A DNA stretch of 64,000 bases from JAPPFW01 sp965200835 (GCA_965200835.1 OZ241390.1:1984001-2048000); one strand, 5' to 3'. Positions 9,501 through 18,417 are shown, counted from the stretch's first letter. The notes: generated by a model from the letters alone, not told the origin. Translations and numbers: made by a program.

Positions 9501-10711
9501 AGGCTCGGAAAAACTATTACACGATATCCGGCTTAGGTTGCTTGCGGCCTTCCCAACCCGGATCCCAGCGAAGCAACTCCTCCTTTTTGATCATATAGTC
9601 AGGCAAGTACTATCAGGACCCACAACGTCACAACTCCAGGAGCTGAGTGTCAGAAAACTGTCTATGAAGAGTTTGAGTGCAGCCAAGAGGGTTAGGTGGT
9701 TAGCAATAAACGCGCTCCTGTCCGGGAGTGCACATACAGAACAGTTGATTGCCTTTACAAGTGGTAATGAACGACGCATCCGACACTTAGCTGATTCTCT
9801 GACGTATGTATTGGGGAGTCGTGAGCAGTCAATCTCATCAGACCGGCTGGAAACCGGACTGCTTGCCGAGCTAATTGCTACCGTGGGCAAATTTTACAGT
9901 CCGCTGGCCCCTAGCGGACTGGTCACGTTAGACGCTGATGCGTCTGTAGTTTATACGTCTGATGTCATCGAGTCGTTCATCAGGCAACTCGCGTTGAGAG
10001 CAAGTGGCCAGGCTAAGCGAGAGCTAGTAAGGCTTCTGGAGGATCCTGGGCTAACTCACTGGCATGGTCATTTGACTAAGGCGCAAGAGTCCCAACGTTC
10101 TGTCTATCGTGATACCTCCTATAGCCATCCGTCTGTGGAGGAGGTACGACAAACTCTCAACGGTTGTGTGCCAGCGAACAGCGTCGGATTTGGCTGCACT
10201 TCTCTACGAAATACTTCATAGTATTGCGGAGGACATAGGAGGAGACAGTAGCAATCTGTGGCGCCAATTCTGGAATGAGGACCAGTATGGCTGTCCTACC
10301 GAAGGTAAGGTAGAGAACTCCTGCCGTGATGTACTACTGAGCATTCTGAAGCAGAGGCTGCCATCGAAGATGGACTCTACACCTGAGGCTAGTTATGTCT
10401 CGTCCAAGCGGGCCGATATACGAGTGGCCTACGGAGGCGTCAACGTGCCTATCGAGATCAAGAAGAACTCCCACCCTTCCCTGTGGTACTCCATTAAGAC
10501 CCAGCTGATCAATCAGTACACGACCGATCCGGCAACCTCGGGGTACGGAATATACCTTGTGCTCTGGTTTGGAGAGGACGAGACCACGTTCCCACCAAGT
10601 GGCAGTCGACCAATCACCCCTGACGAGCTAGCCAAGGCCATCGAGGATACTCTGACAGGAGACGAAGCACAGAAGATCTTGGTCAGTGTGATCGATGTCA
10701 CGAAACCGTGA
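6568..10711 (+). pseudogene. Large NACHT-like NTPase fused to a PD-(D/E)XK nuclease-like domain; frame changes near 10183
   Basis: The N-terminal domain is a STAND/NACHT-type NTPase: Walker A GDPGAGKT at residues 39-46 and Walker B LFIDGLDE at 84-91, followed by SCREADWLG. About 900 residues of helical, repeat-like sequence follow. The first frame stops at 10221, but its natural continuation (SDLAALLYEILHSIAEDI, then WRQFWNEDQ) is read in the +1 frame to the stop at 10709-10711. One extra base near 10183 explains the break. The C-terminal part has RADIRVAYGG followed by PIEIKKNSH, the D-(x)n-ExK arrangement of PD-(D/E)XK nucleases. Joined, it is about 1,380 residues. The start may be ATG 6568 or GTG 6562. 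The region 8700-9900 is visibly more A/T-rich than its neighbours, suggesting transfer. NTPase sensor plus nuclease suggests antiviral defence, but that is an inference. Confidence 0.75.
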
Positions 10712-10762
10712 TAGGATCGAACAGCTGATGTGATAACTTGTAGGACGTCGTGTGAGAGTAGC

Positions 10763-11035
10763 TTATTGTGAGTCGGGGCCCTCCGTCTCCGGCCCGTTCC
10801 CGTTGATCTGTGGATCTTCTTCGCCCGTGGCTTGTTGATCTGTCTTGGTGTTTGGTCGAATCGTGAACAGGGGATAGATCAGTATCGCTCCTAGTAGAAG
10901 CACTATGGCAACTGCAATGGCCGGTAACCACGTTTCGAAATTGCTGAACTGCCAAGCGGTTACCACTAGGCTGGTTAGGAGGATCAGCGTCGCTCCTAAC
11001 AACAGCGGCCACCATTTGAATGGATGATGTTTCAC
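10763..11035 (-). CDS. Small membrane protein linked to the PspC-like gene
   Basis: A 90-residue protein starting at GTG 11035, which overlaps the stop of the PspC/LiaF-like gene (GTGA) and has a strong GGAGG ribosome site five to ten bases upstream. It carries two hydrophobic segments (about residues 10-30 and 38-58) and a hydrophilic C-terminal tail rich in Gly, Glu and Asn. I know no family for it. Coupling to the PspC-like protein suggests a shared role at the membrane. Longer upstream readings of the same frame are shadows of the neighbouring gene. Confidence 0.65.
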   Translation of the reverse strand: MKHHPFKWWPLLLGATLILLTSLVVTAWQFSNFETWLPAIAVAIVLLLGAILIYPLFTIRPNTKTDQQATGEEDPQINGNGPETEGPDSQ

Positions 11036-12297
11036 GTTGCCTCCTCCACTATGACGGTGCCTACGCCGACCCGGATTTCGAAGCGGAGCATGGGCATCGT
11101 GCCTGATGGAGAGTTCACGGCCGAAAGGTCGAGGTTGGTGCCTTTCGTTGCCTCCCCGAACAGGATCACACTTCCTCGATGCACCTCCACATCTACCGCG
11201 ACGTCCATCGGCGGCAGGGCGATCCAGACTTGCCCGCTGCCCACCTCGATCTCTACCTCCCGATAGGTATTCCAGTCGGATATTTGTGTCAGATCCAGCC
11301 AGAGGGAGCCGGTCTCCAACGAATACTGGGATCGAAGACCTTCCGGATCGCCGATGACGTACTGTGAGTGGCGGGTGAAGTCGAGGACGAAGAGTTCCTC
11401 CTCCACACGATCCTGATCCACCCACCATGAATAGCTATGGCTCGTGAAGCCTGTTTTGAACCAATCCCATTCTGCCACCGGCGACAGAACGAGCACCGGT
11501 ATCAGGAGCACGCCAAGGAAGGCGAGACTCGTGGAGCGCCCAAACCAGGCACCGGCGACTAGGCCGAGACCGACGGCGCCTACTAGCAGCGCCACGTAGT
11601 GGTGGAGGGCGGGGTGGAAACCCGGTAGCAGGAGGTCGAACAGTCCGAGCAGGCCCATGGCCAGCAGACCCACTCCGAAGGTAACCCGTCCTAGGAACGA
11701 TCGCTCGCGGGGAGGTGCAGGCGTCGGTTCGGCAGGCGGGGCAGCTGTTTCACCGGAGGAACTGCTAATGGAGGTCGTTAGTGCGGTTGCAGGCTGATCG
11801 TCCGATCCCGCGCCGGGTGCGTCCTGATCGGACGATGGACTCTCCGCCGGAGCCGCCGTACGATCGGATGGATCTGGCACGGATGGCGGCCCGGACTCAG
11901 GCTGGGATTCCGGTTTCGAGAAACTCAGATCACCGCGATAGAGCAGGATCCCTATTCCGATCAGGACGGCAGCCAGGGTTACTTGCTGGCTCATGAAGTT
12001 GATCTGGGAGGAGAGCACGAGGGCGGCTATACCAAGGAGTAACACTCCGAGCCAGCGCCGGGCTGCTCCCGGACTGGACGGGATGGGCACGATGGCCTCG
12101 GTCTCTCCCTCCGCGGGTATCAGGAGCCAGCCGGCCAGATAGAGCAGGAACCCTAGCCCGCCCACGGTCACGAGCAGTACCAGAGCGATTCTCACGATCC
12201 AGACCGGAATGCCGAGGCGCTGGGCCACACCGATGGCTACGCCGGCCAGCCACCGACCCTCACGGAGTCGGCGGAATGAATTGTCGTTGTTGTTCAT
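11032..12297 (-). CDS. PspC-domain membrane protein with LiaF-like C-terminal region
   Basis: About 421 residues. The N-terminal PspC domain (RLREGRWLAGVAIGVAQRLG, then a hydrophobic helix) resembles phage-shock and envelope-stress proteins. It is followed by more membrane segments, an acidic Ser/Pro-rich linker, a further membrane block and a beta-rich C-terminal region like the 'cell-wall-active antibiotic response' domain of LiaF. It is divergent from a PspC-type sensor kinase, and together they resemble LiaFSR-like envelope-stress systems, in which LiaF holds the kinase inactive. I used the ATG at 12297; a GTG at 12312 is also possible. Confidence 0.75.
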   Translation of the reverse strand: MNNNDNSFRRLREGRWLAGVAIGVAQRLGIPVWIVRIALVLLVTVGGLGFLLYLAGWLLIPAEGETEAIVPIPSSPGAARRWLGVLLLGIAALVLSSQINFMSQQVTLAAVLIGIGILLYRGDLSFSKPESQPESGPPSVPDPSDRTAAPAESPSSDQDAPGAGSDDQPATALTTSISSSSGETAAPPAEPTPAPPRERSFLGRVTFGVGLLAMGLLGLFDLLLPGFHPALHHYVALLVGAVGLGLVAGAWFGRSTSLAFLGVLLIPVLVLSPVAEWDWFKTGFTSHSYSWWVDQDRVEEELFVLDFTRHSQYVIGDPEGLRSQYSLETGSLWLDLTQISDWNTYREVEIEVGSGQVWIALPPMDVAVDVEVHRGSVILFGEATKGTNLDLSAVNSPSGTMPMLRFEIRVGVGTVIVEEAT

Positions 12298-12419
12298 GAC
12301 CCTTATTGTCACCCAAGGTCAGCGGAGCGCATATGGGGAATTGCCCTGGTCTATCCCTGACGGTCCCGGAGTCTTGGGGGGAGAAATCCCGATTGTTCAG
12401 GCCCACCCGTGGTGACAGA
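12298..12419. promoter_or_regulatory. Divergent promoter region of the envelope-stress module
   Basis: The 122 bases between the PspC/LiaF-like gene (leftward) and the PspC-type kinase gene (rightward) must contain the promoters of both. I see no convincing -35/-10 pair or operator. If the response regulator controls its own module, as is usual for LiaR-like regulators, its binding site should lie here. Confidence 0.35.
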
Positions 12420-13613
12420 ATGCCAAGCATGAAGCTCAGGCAGCCATCCCTTCTGGCTCGGATAGGGTCCCCGATCTCGAGACGGCAGGAAGGCCGGGTA
12501 ATCGCAGGCGTCGCGGGCGGGATCGCCGATCGCCTGGGTTTGACCGACCTGTACGTCCGGGCGGCCTTCGTAACCCTCACCTTCATCTGGGAAATCGGAA
12601 TCGTCCTGTACCTGGTGGGTTGGGCAGTACTCGCCAGAACAGCGGACTCCTCGTCGGAAGTTCACCCTGCCAGTAGTGAACAGCGGTTGGCCCTAGCTCT
12701 CATCTTCGTGAGTTCCCTGGTCTTGCTCCAGGGTCTCGGCTTCTGGGTCGGCGATCGGTTCTGGCCGTGGGCAGCTTTGATCTTCGGGATCGCATTTCTG
12801 CTGGATCGGCGTGATATCGATCCCCGATCGGCCATCCTGGCTCTGTTCGATCCCGGCAGCGGCCGGTTCCGCAGCCGGGCGGTGATCGGGGTTCTCCTGC
12901 TGGTGGCCGGACTGCTACTCCTCGTCCTGACCTCTGCGCCCGACATCGGCAGGGTTCTGCTGGCGGTGCTGGTGACCGGGGTAGGGATGGCAGTACTACT
13001 GGGGCCCTGGGTATGGCGGCTGGTATCCGAACTCACGGCCGAGCAAGGGGAGAGGATCCGTCAGGAGGAACGGGCCGAGATGGCGGCCCATCTGCACGAT
13101 TAGGTGCTCCAGACCCTGGCGATCATCCAGCGGACGCACGACCCCCGCCGGGTGGTGACCCTCGCCCGGGTCCAGGAGCGCGAGCTGCGGCGCTGGCTGT
13201 ACGACACGGAGCCGGCCGAGGGGAGTGATCTGCTCTCGTCCTCTCTCCAAGCTGAGGCGGACCGGATCGAGCAGGCATTCGACATCAAGGTGGAGCTGGT
13301 TACGGTGGGCAACTGGCAAGTGGACGAGCGGGGCCGTGCCATGGCGGCGGCGGTAGGCGAAGCGCTCACCAACGCGGCCCGGCACTCCGGTGTCGATCTC
13401 GTTTCGGTCTACGCCGAGGCCACTGACCGGATGGTGGATGTCTGGATCTCGGACCTCGGGGTGGGCTTCGACGCCCGGGAGGTTCCCGATGATCGCCATG
13501 GGATCGCCGAGTCGATCGTCGGGCGCCTCGAGCGCCAGGGTGGGCAGGCGAGCATCATCTCGAATCTGGGCGAAGGCACCGAAGTCCACCTGCAGCTTGA
13601 ATTGGAGTCCTGA
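12420..13613 (+). pseudogene. PspC-domain sensor histidine kinase, interrupted by an amber codon at the H-box
   Basis: The gene encodes a PspC domain (RRQEGRVIAGVAGGIADRLG), several membrane helices, then a HisKA_3-type dimerisation helix and a HATPase_c domain (GEALTNAARHSG as N-box, DLGVGFD as G1 box, HGIAESI as G2-like). The H-box reads AAHLHD and is followed directly by TAG at 13101-13103, then VLQTLAIIQR in the same frame. The family has Ser at this position, so a single TCG to TAG change separates the phosphoacceptor histidine from the rest of the domain. The gene overlaps the downstream response regulator as TGATG. The remaining frame is intact, so the loss looks recent, or the base is a sequencing error. 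Confidence 0.8.
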
Positions 13614-14251
13614 TGATTCGAGTCTTTCTGGTGGACGACCATCCCCTGTTCACTTCGGGCGTGAAAGCGGAGTTGGAAGTGCGTGACGACATGACCCTGG
13701 TCGGCGTCGCCGGCGATGTCGACGAGGCGATCGATCTGTTGCGGCGTAATCCACCCGATGTGGTGCTGGTCGACGTGCATATGCCGGGAGGCGGGGGTCT
13801 GGCCGTGGTCCAGAACGTGCGGCAAGCGAGGGAGGACGTGAAGTTCCTGGCCCTGTCGGTGTCGGATGCGGCCGAGGATGTGATAGCCATGATCCGGGCG
13901 GGCGCCCGGGGCTACATCACCAAGTCCATCGGCGCGGACGAGCTAGCCAGCGCCATCAGGAGGGTGCACACCGGTGATGCGGTCTTCTCTCCCCGGCTGG
14001 CCGGCTTCGTGCTCGATGCGTTCGGGACGGCTATTCCGACCGAGGCCGATCCCGAACTGGATCTGCTCACGCCCCGGGAGAAGGAGGTCCTCCGCCAGAT
14101 CGCCCGTGGCTATCCGTACAAGCATGTCGCTAGGCGGCTCCATATCAGCGTCAAGACAGTCGAAACTCACGTCTCGGCTGTGTTGAGGAAGCTCCAGCTC
14201 CCCAACCGGTACGAACTGGCGAACTGGGCCAGCCGCCGCCGCCTCGTGTGA
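13613..14251 (+). CDS. NarL/LuxR-family response regulator
   Basis: A 212-residue two-component regulator. The receiver domain has the acidic pair DDHP at the start, the phosphoacceptor Asp in VVLVDVHMP at about residue 52, and the conserved Lys in YITKS at about 104. The C-terminal LuxR-type helix-turn-helix begins at LTPREKEVLRQIARG. Its start overlaps the kinase stop, so the two are a cognate pair translated together. By analogy with LiaR it probably answers cell-envelope damage and acts on the divergent PspC/LiaF-like gene; this is inferred from gene order. If the kinase is really inactive, the regulator would be orphaned. Confidence 0.9.
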   Translation: MIRVFLVDDHPLFTSGVKAELEVRDDMTLVGVAGDVDEAIDLLRRNPPDVVLVDVHMPGGGGLAVVQNVRQAREDVKFLALSVSDAAEDVIAMIRAGARGYITKSIGADELASAIRRVHTGDAVFSPRLAGFVLDAFGTAIPTEADPELDLLTPREKEVLRQIARGYPYKHVARRLHISVKTVETHVSAVLRKLQLPNRYELANWASRRRLV

Positions 14252-14272
14252 AGCGGTGCAGGGCTCGTTGGG

Positions 14273-15637
14273 TCAGGCGCCGAGCAGCAGGAGCAGTCCT
14301 ACCAGGGTGTAGATGAGCATGGCCGCCAGCATCGGGTACTGGGATCGTACCGCTAGCTGTTGCGGGTAGCGTTCGACCGCCCGGTCATGGGCCACGATCA
14401 CCGCCAAGACATGCCCTATTGCGATTGCGGCCGTCTGAATCCAAGCGACCGCCGCGACAGATAGCAGCGTGTAGTCGATCGGGTAATCCGAGGTTCCGAA
14501 CAGATCCCAACCCTGGCCGAACGGGTCGGATATCAGCCGGATGAGGTTCTGGCCTTCGATCACTAGATACGTGAAGTAGTGGGCGACGGTATAGGCCGCC
14601 ATGATCGGGACGAGCGACGGCACGAATACGTCGCCGAGTTCCCACTCCTCCTCCCCGGTCATCCTGGCCATCAGGGCTATAGCCATCCGGTAGATGAACA
14701 TCACGACTCCGACGGCGAATATCAGCCCGGCAGTGTTGTAGGCGGTCAGCGCCCATCCCGATCGGTTGGAAACAACCTCCAGCCACAGGGAGCTACGGGC
14801 CAGCCCATCGAAGGTGGTCGACCCGAGCACCACCAGGATGAAGGCCGCGGTACCTGGGACGGTCTTCAGGTGGGCCAAGCCGGCCAGGGGCGGGCGCAAC
14901 CTCCAGGTTCCGGCATCGTCCCGGTGGAGGGGCGCCATGGCGGCGAGAGTCGAGAACAGTACCCCGAATCCATCGGCTTCCCTGGCCCAGCCTCTGCCTC
15001 GAACGGCCACGCCGGCCAGCATGATCAGGGTGTACATAACCAGGTAGATACCGATAGTCCGGGGGAGGGCGCCCTGATGGAACGCCAGCTCCAGCCCTAG
15101 GAACGTGAGGATGGTTGCCACCGCCCACCATCGGGTGCCTGCTCCTTGCTCGGTGGGGGACATGGGAGTGCCGGTGGCTCTGGATCGGAGGAAGGCTCCA
15201 ATCCAGGAGAGGGATCGGAAAGGGTCCAAGGCGGCCCACACATCGCCGACGACTGCTGAGACCAGCTGGATGCCGACCCAGAAGGCTATGAACAACGCAT
15301 AGGGAGCGATGTTGGAGCTCACCTCGGGGCTGCCTCCCAGCGCGGCGTAAATCAGGATCCCGAACAGCAGCAGGCCGATCAGCCGGGTGACCGCAAGGAG
15401 CAGTCGCGCTGCTGCTGGAAGGCCTTTCCGAAGGGCGACCCCCCTTGCGGCCCGGCTCAAGCGGGGCTTGGTCCAGAAGCGACCGAGGATGGCGAAGGAA
15501 GCGAGTAGGGCGAACGAGGCGGCCCAGGCGAAATGCCAGAAGGGAATGGGAAGGTCGGTGCGGCCGCCGATTCCGTGAGCGGCCGCGGGCTGCGCAGAGG
15601 CGACCGCAGCCGCTGATACGACCAGGATGGCGATCAC
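14273..15637 (-). CDS. Polytopic membrane protein of the oxidase cluster
   Basis: A 454-residue protein with an N-terminal signal-like segment (AAAVASAQPAAAHG) and about ten hydrophobic segments. A conserved-looking HGIGGRTDLP motif follows the signal region. Proteins of this kind are found near cytochrome oxidase genes in Actinobacteria, sometimes labelled 'fenitrothion hydrolase' in databases, a name I would not trust. It lies 11 bases downstream of the His-rich lipoprotein gene on the same strand. A role in oxidase biogenesis or copper handling is possible from context, but no catalytic motif is visible. Confidence 0.6.
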   Translation of the reverse strand: MIAILVVSAAAVASAQPAAAHGIGGRTDLPIPFWHFAWAASFALLASFAILGRFWTKPRLSRAARGVALRKGLPAAARLLLAVTRLIGLLLFGILIYAALGGSPEVSSNIAPYALFIAFWVGIQLVSAVVGDVWAALDPFRSLSWIGAFLRSRATGTPMSPTEQGAGTRWWAVATILTFLGLELAFHQGALPRTIGIYLVMYTLIMLAGVAVRGRGWAREADGFGVLFSTLAAMAPLHRDDAGTWRLRPPLAGLAHLKTVPGTAAFILVVLGSTTFDGLARSSLWLEVVSNRSGWALTAYNTAGLIFAVGVVMFIYRMAIALMARMTGEEEWELGDVFVPSLVPIMAAYTVAHYFTYLVIEGQNLIRLISDPFGQGWDLFGTSDYPIDYTLLSVAAVAWIQTAAIAIGHVLAVIVAHDRAVERYPQQLAVRSQYPMLAAMLIYTLVGLLLLLGA

Positions 15638-15648
15638 CCTGGCGAGGA

Positions 15649-16539
15649 TCAGGACACCTCGAGGCGCAGGAGGAGGGTGTGCGGACCTTCGAGCTCCACC
15701 TCGAAGACGCCGGGGATTGAGGCTTCGAAGGTCAACTCGCCGACCCCATCCACCAGATGGATGAACAGGTCGTAGCCATGCACGTGAACCTCATCCGTGC
15801 TGTCACCAGTCACGCGTAGGGTGACTGTATCGCCTAGGCCGACCTGCTCACGCCGGGCGCCCCCTTCGAGCTTCCCGTCGGTGATTACGAGCTCGATGAC
15901 CGGACCATCAGTCTGGTCTGGAGCACTGTTCTCCTCCGGATCTTCCGTGTGGCTGGTCTCTTTCCCTGTTTCGTCCGTGTGGCTGGTCTCTTTCCCTGTT
16001 TCGTCCGTGGCCGGAGTGGTGGTGGACACAGTGGAGGGCGAAGTGGTGGTCGCATCGGATGGCGGCGGCGGGACCGTGGTTGCCATCGCATCCTCCTCGT
16101 GTTCGTGTTCGTGGGCGTGTTCGTGATCGTGGGCGGGCTGGGATCCGCTGTCCTCCTGAACCGGTTCCTCCGGGTTGGCGAGCTGCTCAGGCTCGAGCGG
16201 CGCGGTGCCGCCGCCGTGCCACTCCGGATTGTTCGCATCCCGGATGGCAATCGCCACGGGTGGATCGGAAGAGCGATCCAGGGACACAATGAGCGGCTCC
16301 GATGTGCGCAGATGGTCATGGAGATGGGGCAGCGGGAACCGGAAGTCACCGTCTGGCGCCGGCACCACTCTCAGGGTCTCTCCGTCGTCGGTCCGCAGGA
16401 CGAACCACTCGACCGACGTCAGATCACCCTCGACCTCGACCACTATTCCTCGGACCTCATCGGGATCGGAGTCCGCCTGGCCGCCGCAACTCGCGAGGAT
16501 CATCACCAGCCCGAGGGTGGCCAGCAGGATGTTTCTCAT
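15649..16539 (-). CDS. His-rich lipoprotein with cupredoxin-like C-terminal domain
   Basis: About 296 residues. The N-terminus has a lipobox (ILASC) with Cys near residue 20. The middle holds a His/Glu-rich tract (HDHEHAHEHEHEED), likely metal binding, then a Thr/Ser/Pro linker containing an exact tandem repeat of DETGKETSHT. The last 85 or so residues form a beta-rich domain with VHVHGYD, resembling the cupredoxin-like domains seen in copper-handling proteins, though the usual Cys ligand is absent. The ATG at 16539 overlaps the stop of the CtaG-like gene as ATGA. Position next to CtaG suggests a role in copper delivery to the oxidase; this is inference. Confidence 0.68.
   Translation of the reverse strand: MRNILLATLGLVMILASCGGQADSDPDEVRGIVVEVEGDLTSVEWFVLRTDDGETLRVVPAPDGDFRFPLPHLHDHLRTSEPLIVSLDRSSDPPVAIAIRDANNPEWHGGGTAPLEPEQLANPEEPVQEDSGSQPAHDHEHAHEHEHEEDAMATTVPPPPSDATTTSPSTVSTTTPATDETGKETSHTDETGKETSHTEDPEENSAPDQTDGPVIELVITDGKLEGGARREQVGLGDTVTLRVTGDSTDEVHVHGYDLFIHLVDGVGELTFEASIPGVFEVELEGPHTLLLRLEVS
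15944..16003. repeat. Perfect 2 x 30-bp tandem repeat inside the His-rich lipoprotein gene
   Basis: Two exact 30-base units, 15944-15973 and 15974-16003, lie end to end and encode ten residues each (DETGKETSHT), in the flexible linker of the lipoprotein. The unit length is a multiple of three, so copy-number change would keep the frame. It looks like recent replication slippage. Confidence 0.95.
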
Positions 16540-17360
16540 CGTGCCTTCCGAAGCTCCCGTTCCAAGGCCTCCCACTGTTGCTCGTAGGCGTACCACCGGA
16601 ACCAGACCACCACGATGACCCCCCACAGGATGGCACCACCACCCAGCTTCATGACCAATCCTGCCAGGGTCTGATCAGTGATGGCATCGATACCCCAGAG
16701 CCGGTGCGGCGCCACCTCGGCATAGAACCGGTAGAGCGGCTCCCGGCCGAAGGTGAGGAAGGAGGCTGGAACGGTGGGGAGTAGCGAATGGGCGAACAGG
16801 TAGAGCATGCGAACCGGCGGAGAGAGCTGCTTAACCTCCGGGATCGGGCTGAGGACCGGAAGCCACATGACGGCCGAGGCACCGATCAGCAACGCATGGA
16901 TAGCGAAGTGGTAGAGCGAGGAGGTGACCATCAGGTCGACTATCTGGGGCCAGTGGATGCCCACCAGGATGCCGTTGAAGATGAAGAAGGCCGCCAGCGG
17001 TCTGGTCAATGGCTGGATAGCCGGCAGCAGCCGTGGATTGGCAAAGACCCGCCTCAGTAGCCAGTCGGGAGTGCCGATGATGAGCAGGGGAGTGGCTACC
17101 AGTGCCAGCACCATATGTTCGACCATGTGGAACAGGAACAGCTGCTGCTCGGCGATGTCGTGGAAGGGCCAGTCCGATACCGCCCACAAGGACACTAACC
17201 CCAGGGCGTAGAGCGACACCTGGCGTCGGGTGACCAGCGGTCCCTCGATGTCGAGGTAGGGTCCGATCCGCCGGATGGCATAGGCATAACCGAATCCCAG
17301 TAGGAAGACGACTGCCCACACGTCGGGATGGGGGTGCCAGGCGGGGATCATTTCCACCAT
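16536..17360 (-). CDS. ctaG: CtaG-like cytochrome c oxidase assembly protein
   Basis: A 274-residue protein of the caa3_CtaG family: an N-terminal HPHPDVWAV segment, then about seven membrane helices with FHDIAEQQLFLFHMVEHM containing the family's conserved histidines. The family is required for formation of active caa3 oxidase, probably in inserting copper at the CuB site. It sits immediately downstream of the oxidase subunit genes, and its stop overlaps the start of the lipoprotein gene. The CtaG of the Bacillus type is meant here, not the unrelated Cox11. Confidence 0.85.
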   Translation of the reverse strand: MVEMIPAWHPHPDVWAVVFLLGFGYAYAIRRIGPYLDIEGPLVTRRQVSLYALGLVSLWAVSDWPFHDIAEQQLFLFHMVEHMVLALVATPLLIIGTPDWLLRRVFANPRLLPAIQPLTRPLAAFFIFNGILVGIHWPQIVDLMVTSSLYHFAIHALLIGASAVMWLPVLSPIPEVKQLSPPVRMLYLFAHSLLPTVPASFLTFGREPLYRFYAEVAPHRLWGIDAITDQTLAGLVMKLGGGAILWGVIVVVWFRWYAYEQQWEALERELRKAR

Positions 17361-17478
17361 CCTGTTGACCGGTAGAGGGACACACTCAAGCTACTAGCCG
17401 ACACTGTCATATTCTCACATCTTCTACTGAATATCGGAGGAGGCAACCGGAGCCCGCCTTCCTATCCGTGACCACCCC

Positions 17479-17790
17479 TCAGAACAGGATGACCGCTCCG
17501 AGAGCTGCCAGCGTGATCAGGTACAGAGCGCCGGCCAGCACCGCCCCGGCGGAGAAGAAACGGGAGAGGAGTCGCTTCTCGAACCGCAGGTGCATGAACA
17601 TGGCAACCACTAGGTAGAACTTCAGGGCGCTGAGGATCAGCAGGGCAGGAACGGTGAGGCCCTGGCCGATGGCATCGACCCCTTCCTCCAGATAGAAGAG
17701 TGCCACCTCGGCCGCCGTGAGCACCGCCAGCACGATGGCGATGGTTACGTATTGCTTAGGTTGGGGATGGTGGTGTTCGCCGCCTGCCAT
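17479..17790 (-). CDS. ctaF: Cytochrome c oxidase subunit IV (caa3 type)
   Basis: A 103-residue protein with three hydrophobic helices, preceded by a His-rich N-terminus (GGEHHHP). It matches prokaryotic COX4-type subunits: a first helix with VLAVLTAAEVALFYLE, a second with ALKFYLVVAMFMHLRFE, and a third at the C-terminus. This small subunit helps stabilise the CuB region of haem-copper oxidases. It is 18 bases downstream of subunit III, as expected for a cta operon. Confidence 0.85.
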   Translation of the reverse strand: MAGGEHHHPQPKQYVTIAIVLAVLTAAEVALFYLEEGVDAIGQGLTVPALLILSALKFYLVVAMFMHLRFEKRLLSRFFSAGAVLAGALYLITLAALGAVILF

Positions 17791-17808
17791 ATGCCTAATT
17801 CCCTATTG

Positions 17809-18417
17809 CTATTGGATCAAATAGACGAGCACGAAGATCACGATCCAGATGATATCGACGAAGTGCCAGTACAAGCCGACCAGCTCGACGTTCAAACCCT
17901 CGGCCTCGGATAGCTCACCCACCCTGACCGACTTGAAGGCCAGCACCAGCAGCATCAGCACTCCGATCACCACGTGAGCACCATGAAAGCCGGTCAGCAT
18001 ATAGAAGGCGCTGGCGGCTGGGTTCACGTTCAGCTTCAGCCCGTGGAGGATGAACTCGGCGAACTCGAAGAACTGGCCCGATACGAACACGATTCCCAGG
18101 ATGGCGGTGGCGAACAGCCAGGTGCGCGCCTGCTCCTGGTCGTGGCGGGCCAGGGCCGAGTGGGCCAGCACCATAGTGAGGGAGCTCATGAGGAGCACGA
18201 AGGAGCTGATCGAGGTGAAGGGGATGTCGTATAGCTCCACCGGATACAGCGCACCCGGGCCGAAATCCCGGCCCTTGAACAGCAAGTAGTTGTTGATGAG
18301 TGCCCCGAAGAACAGGAACTCCGAGGACAGGAACACCCACATCCCCAGCTTGCGGTTGTCGATGCCGGTCACCTGATGGTGGACCGGGGCGCTGCCTCCG
18401 TGAGATAGATCGCTCAT
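17809..18417 (-). CDS. ctaE: Cytochrome c oxidase subunit III
   Basis: A 202-residue membrane protein with five hydrophobic helices and the COX3 pattern: KLGMWVFLSSEFLFFGAL near the start, TGFHGAHVVIGVLML and a C-terminal YWHFVDIIWIVIF. Subunit III binds lipid and stabilises the catalytic core and proton uptake path. Its ATG overlaps the stop of subunit I (ATGA at 18414-18417). The short five-helix form is common in actinobacterial and caa3 oxidases. Confidence 0.93.
   Translation of the reverse strand: MSDLSHGGSAPVHHQVTGIDNRKLGMWVFLSSEFLFFGALINNYLLFKGRDFGPGALYPVELYDIPFTSISSFVLLMSSLTMVLAHSALARHDQEQARTWLFATAILGIVFVSGQFFEFAEFILHGLKLNVNPAASAFYMLTGFHGAHVVIGVLMLLVLAFKSVRVGELSEAEGLNVELVGLYWHFVDIIWIVIFVLVYLIQ

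Noticed and set aside
10763..11428. Long 221-residue reading of the small membrane protein
   Set aside because: The first 130 residues are a basic, Arg/Gly-rich shadow of the PspC-like gene; a good ribosome site marks GTG 11035 as the real start.
13101..13103. UAG recoding or stop readthrough
   Set aside because: TAG is used as a normal terminator elsewhere (for example after the giant surface protein), and no signal for recoding is visible at this site.
14273..15637. Fenitrothion (organophosphate) hydrolase
   Set aside because: The label is used in databases for such membrane proteins, but no hydrolase motif is visible and the context is oxidase biogenesis.
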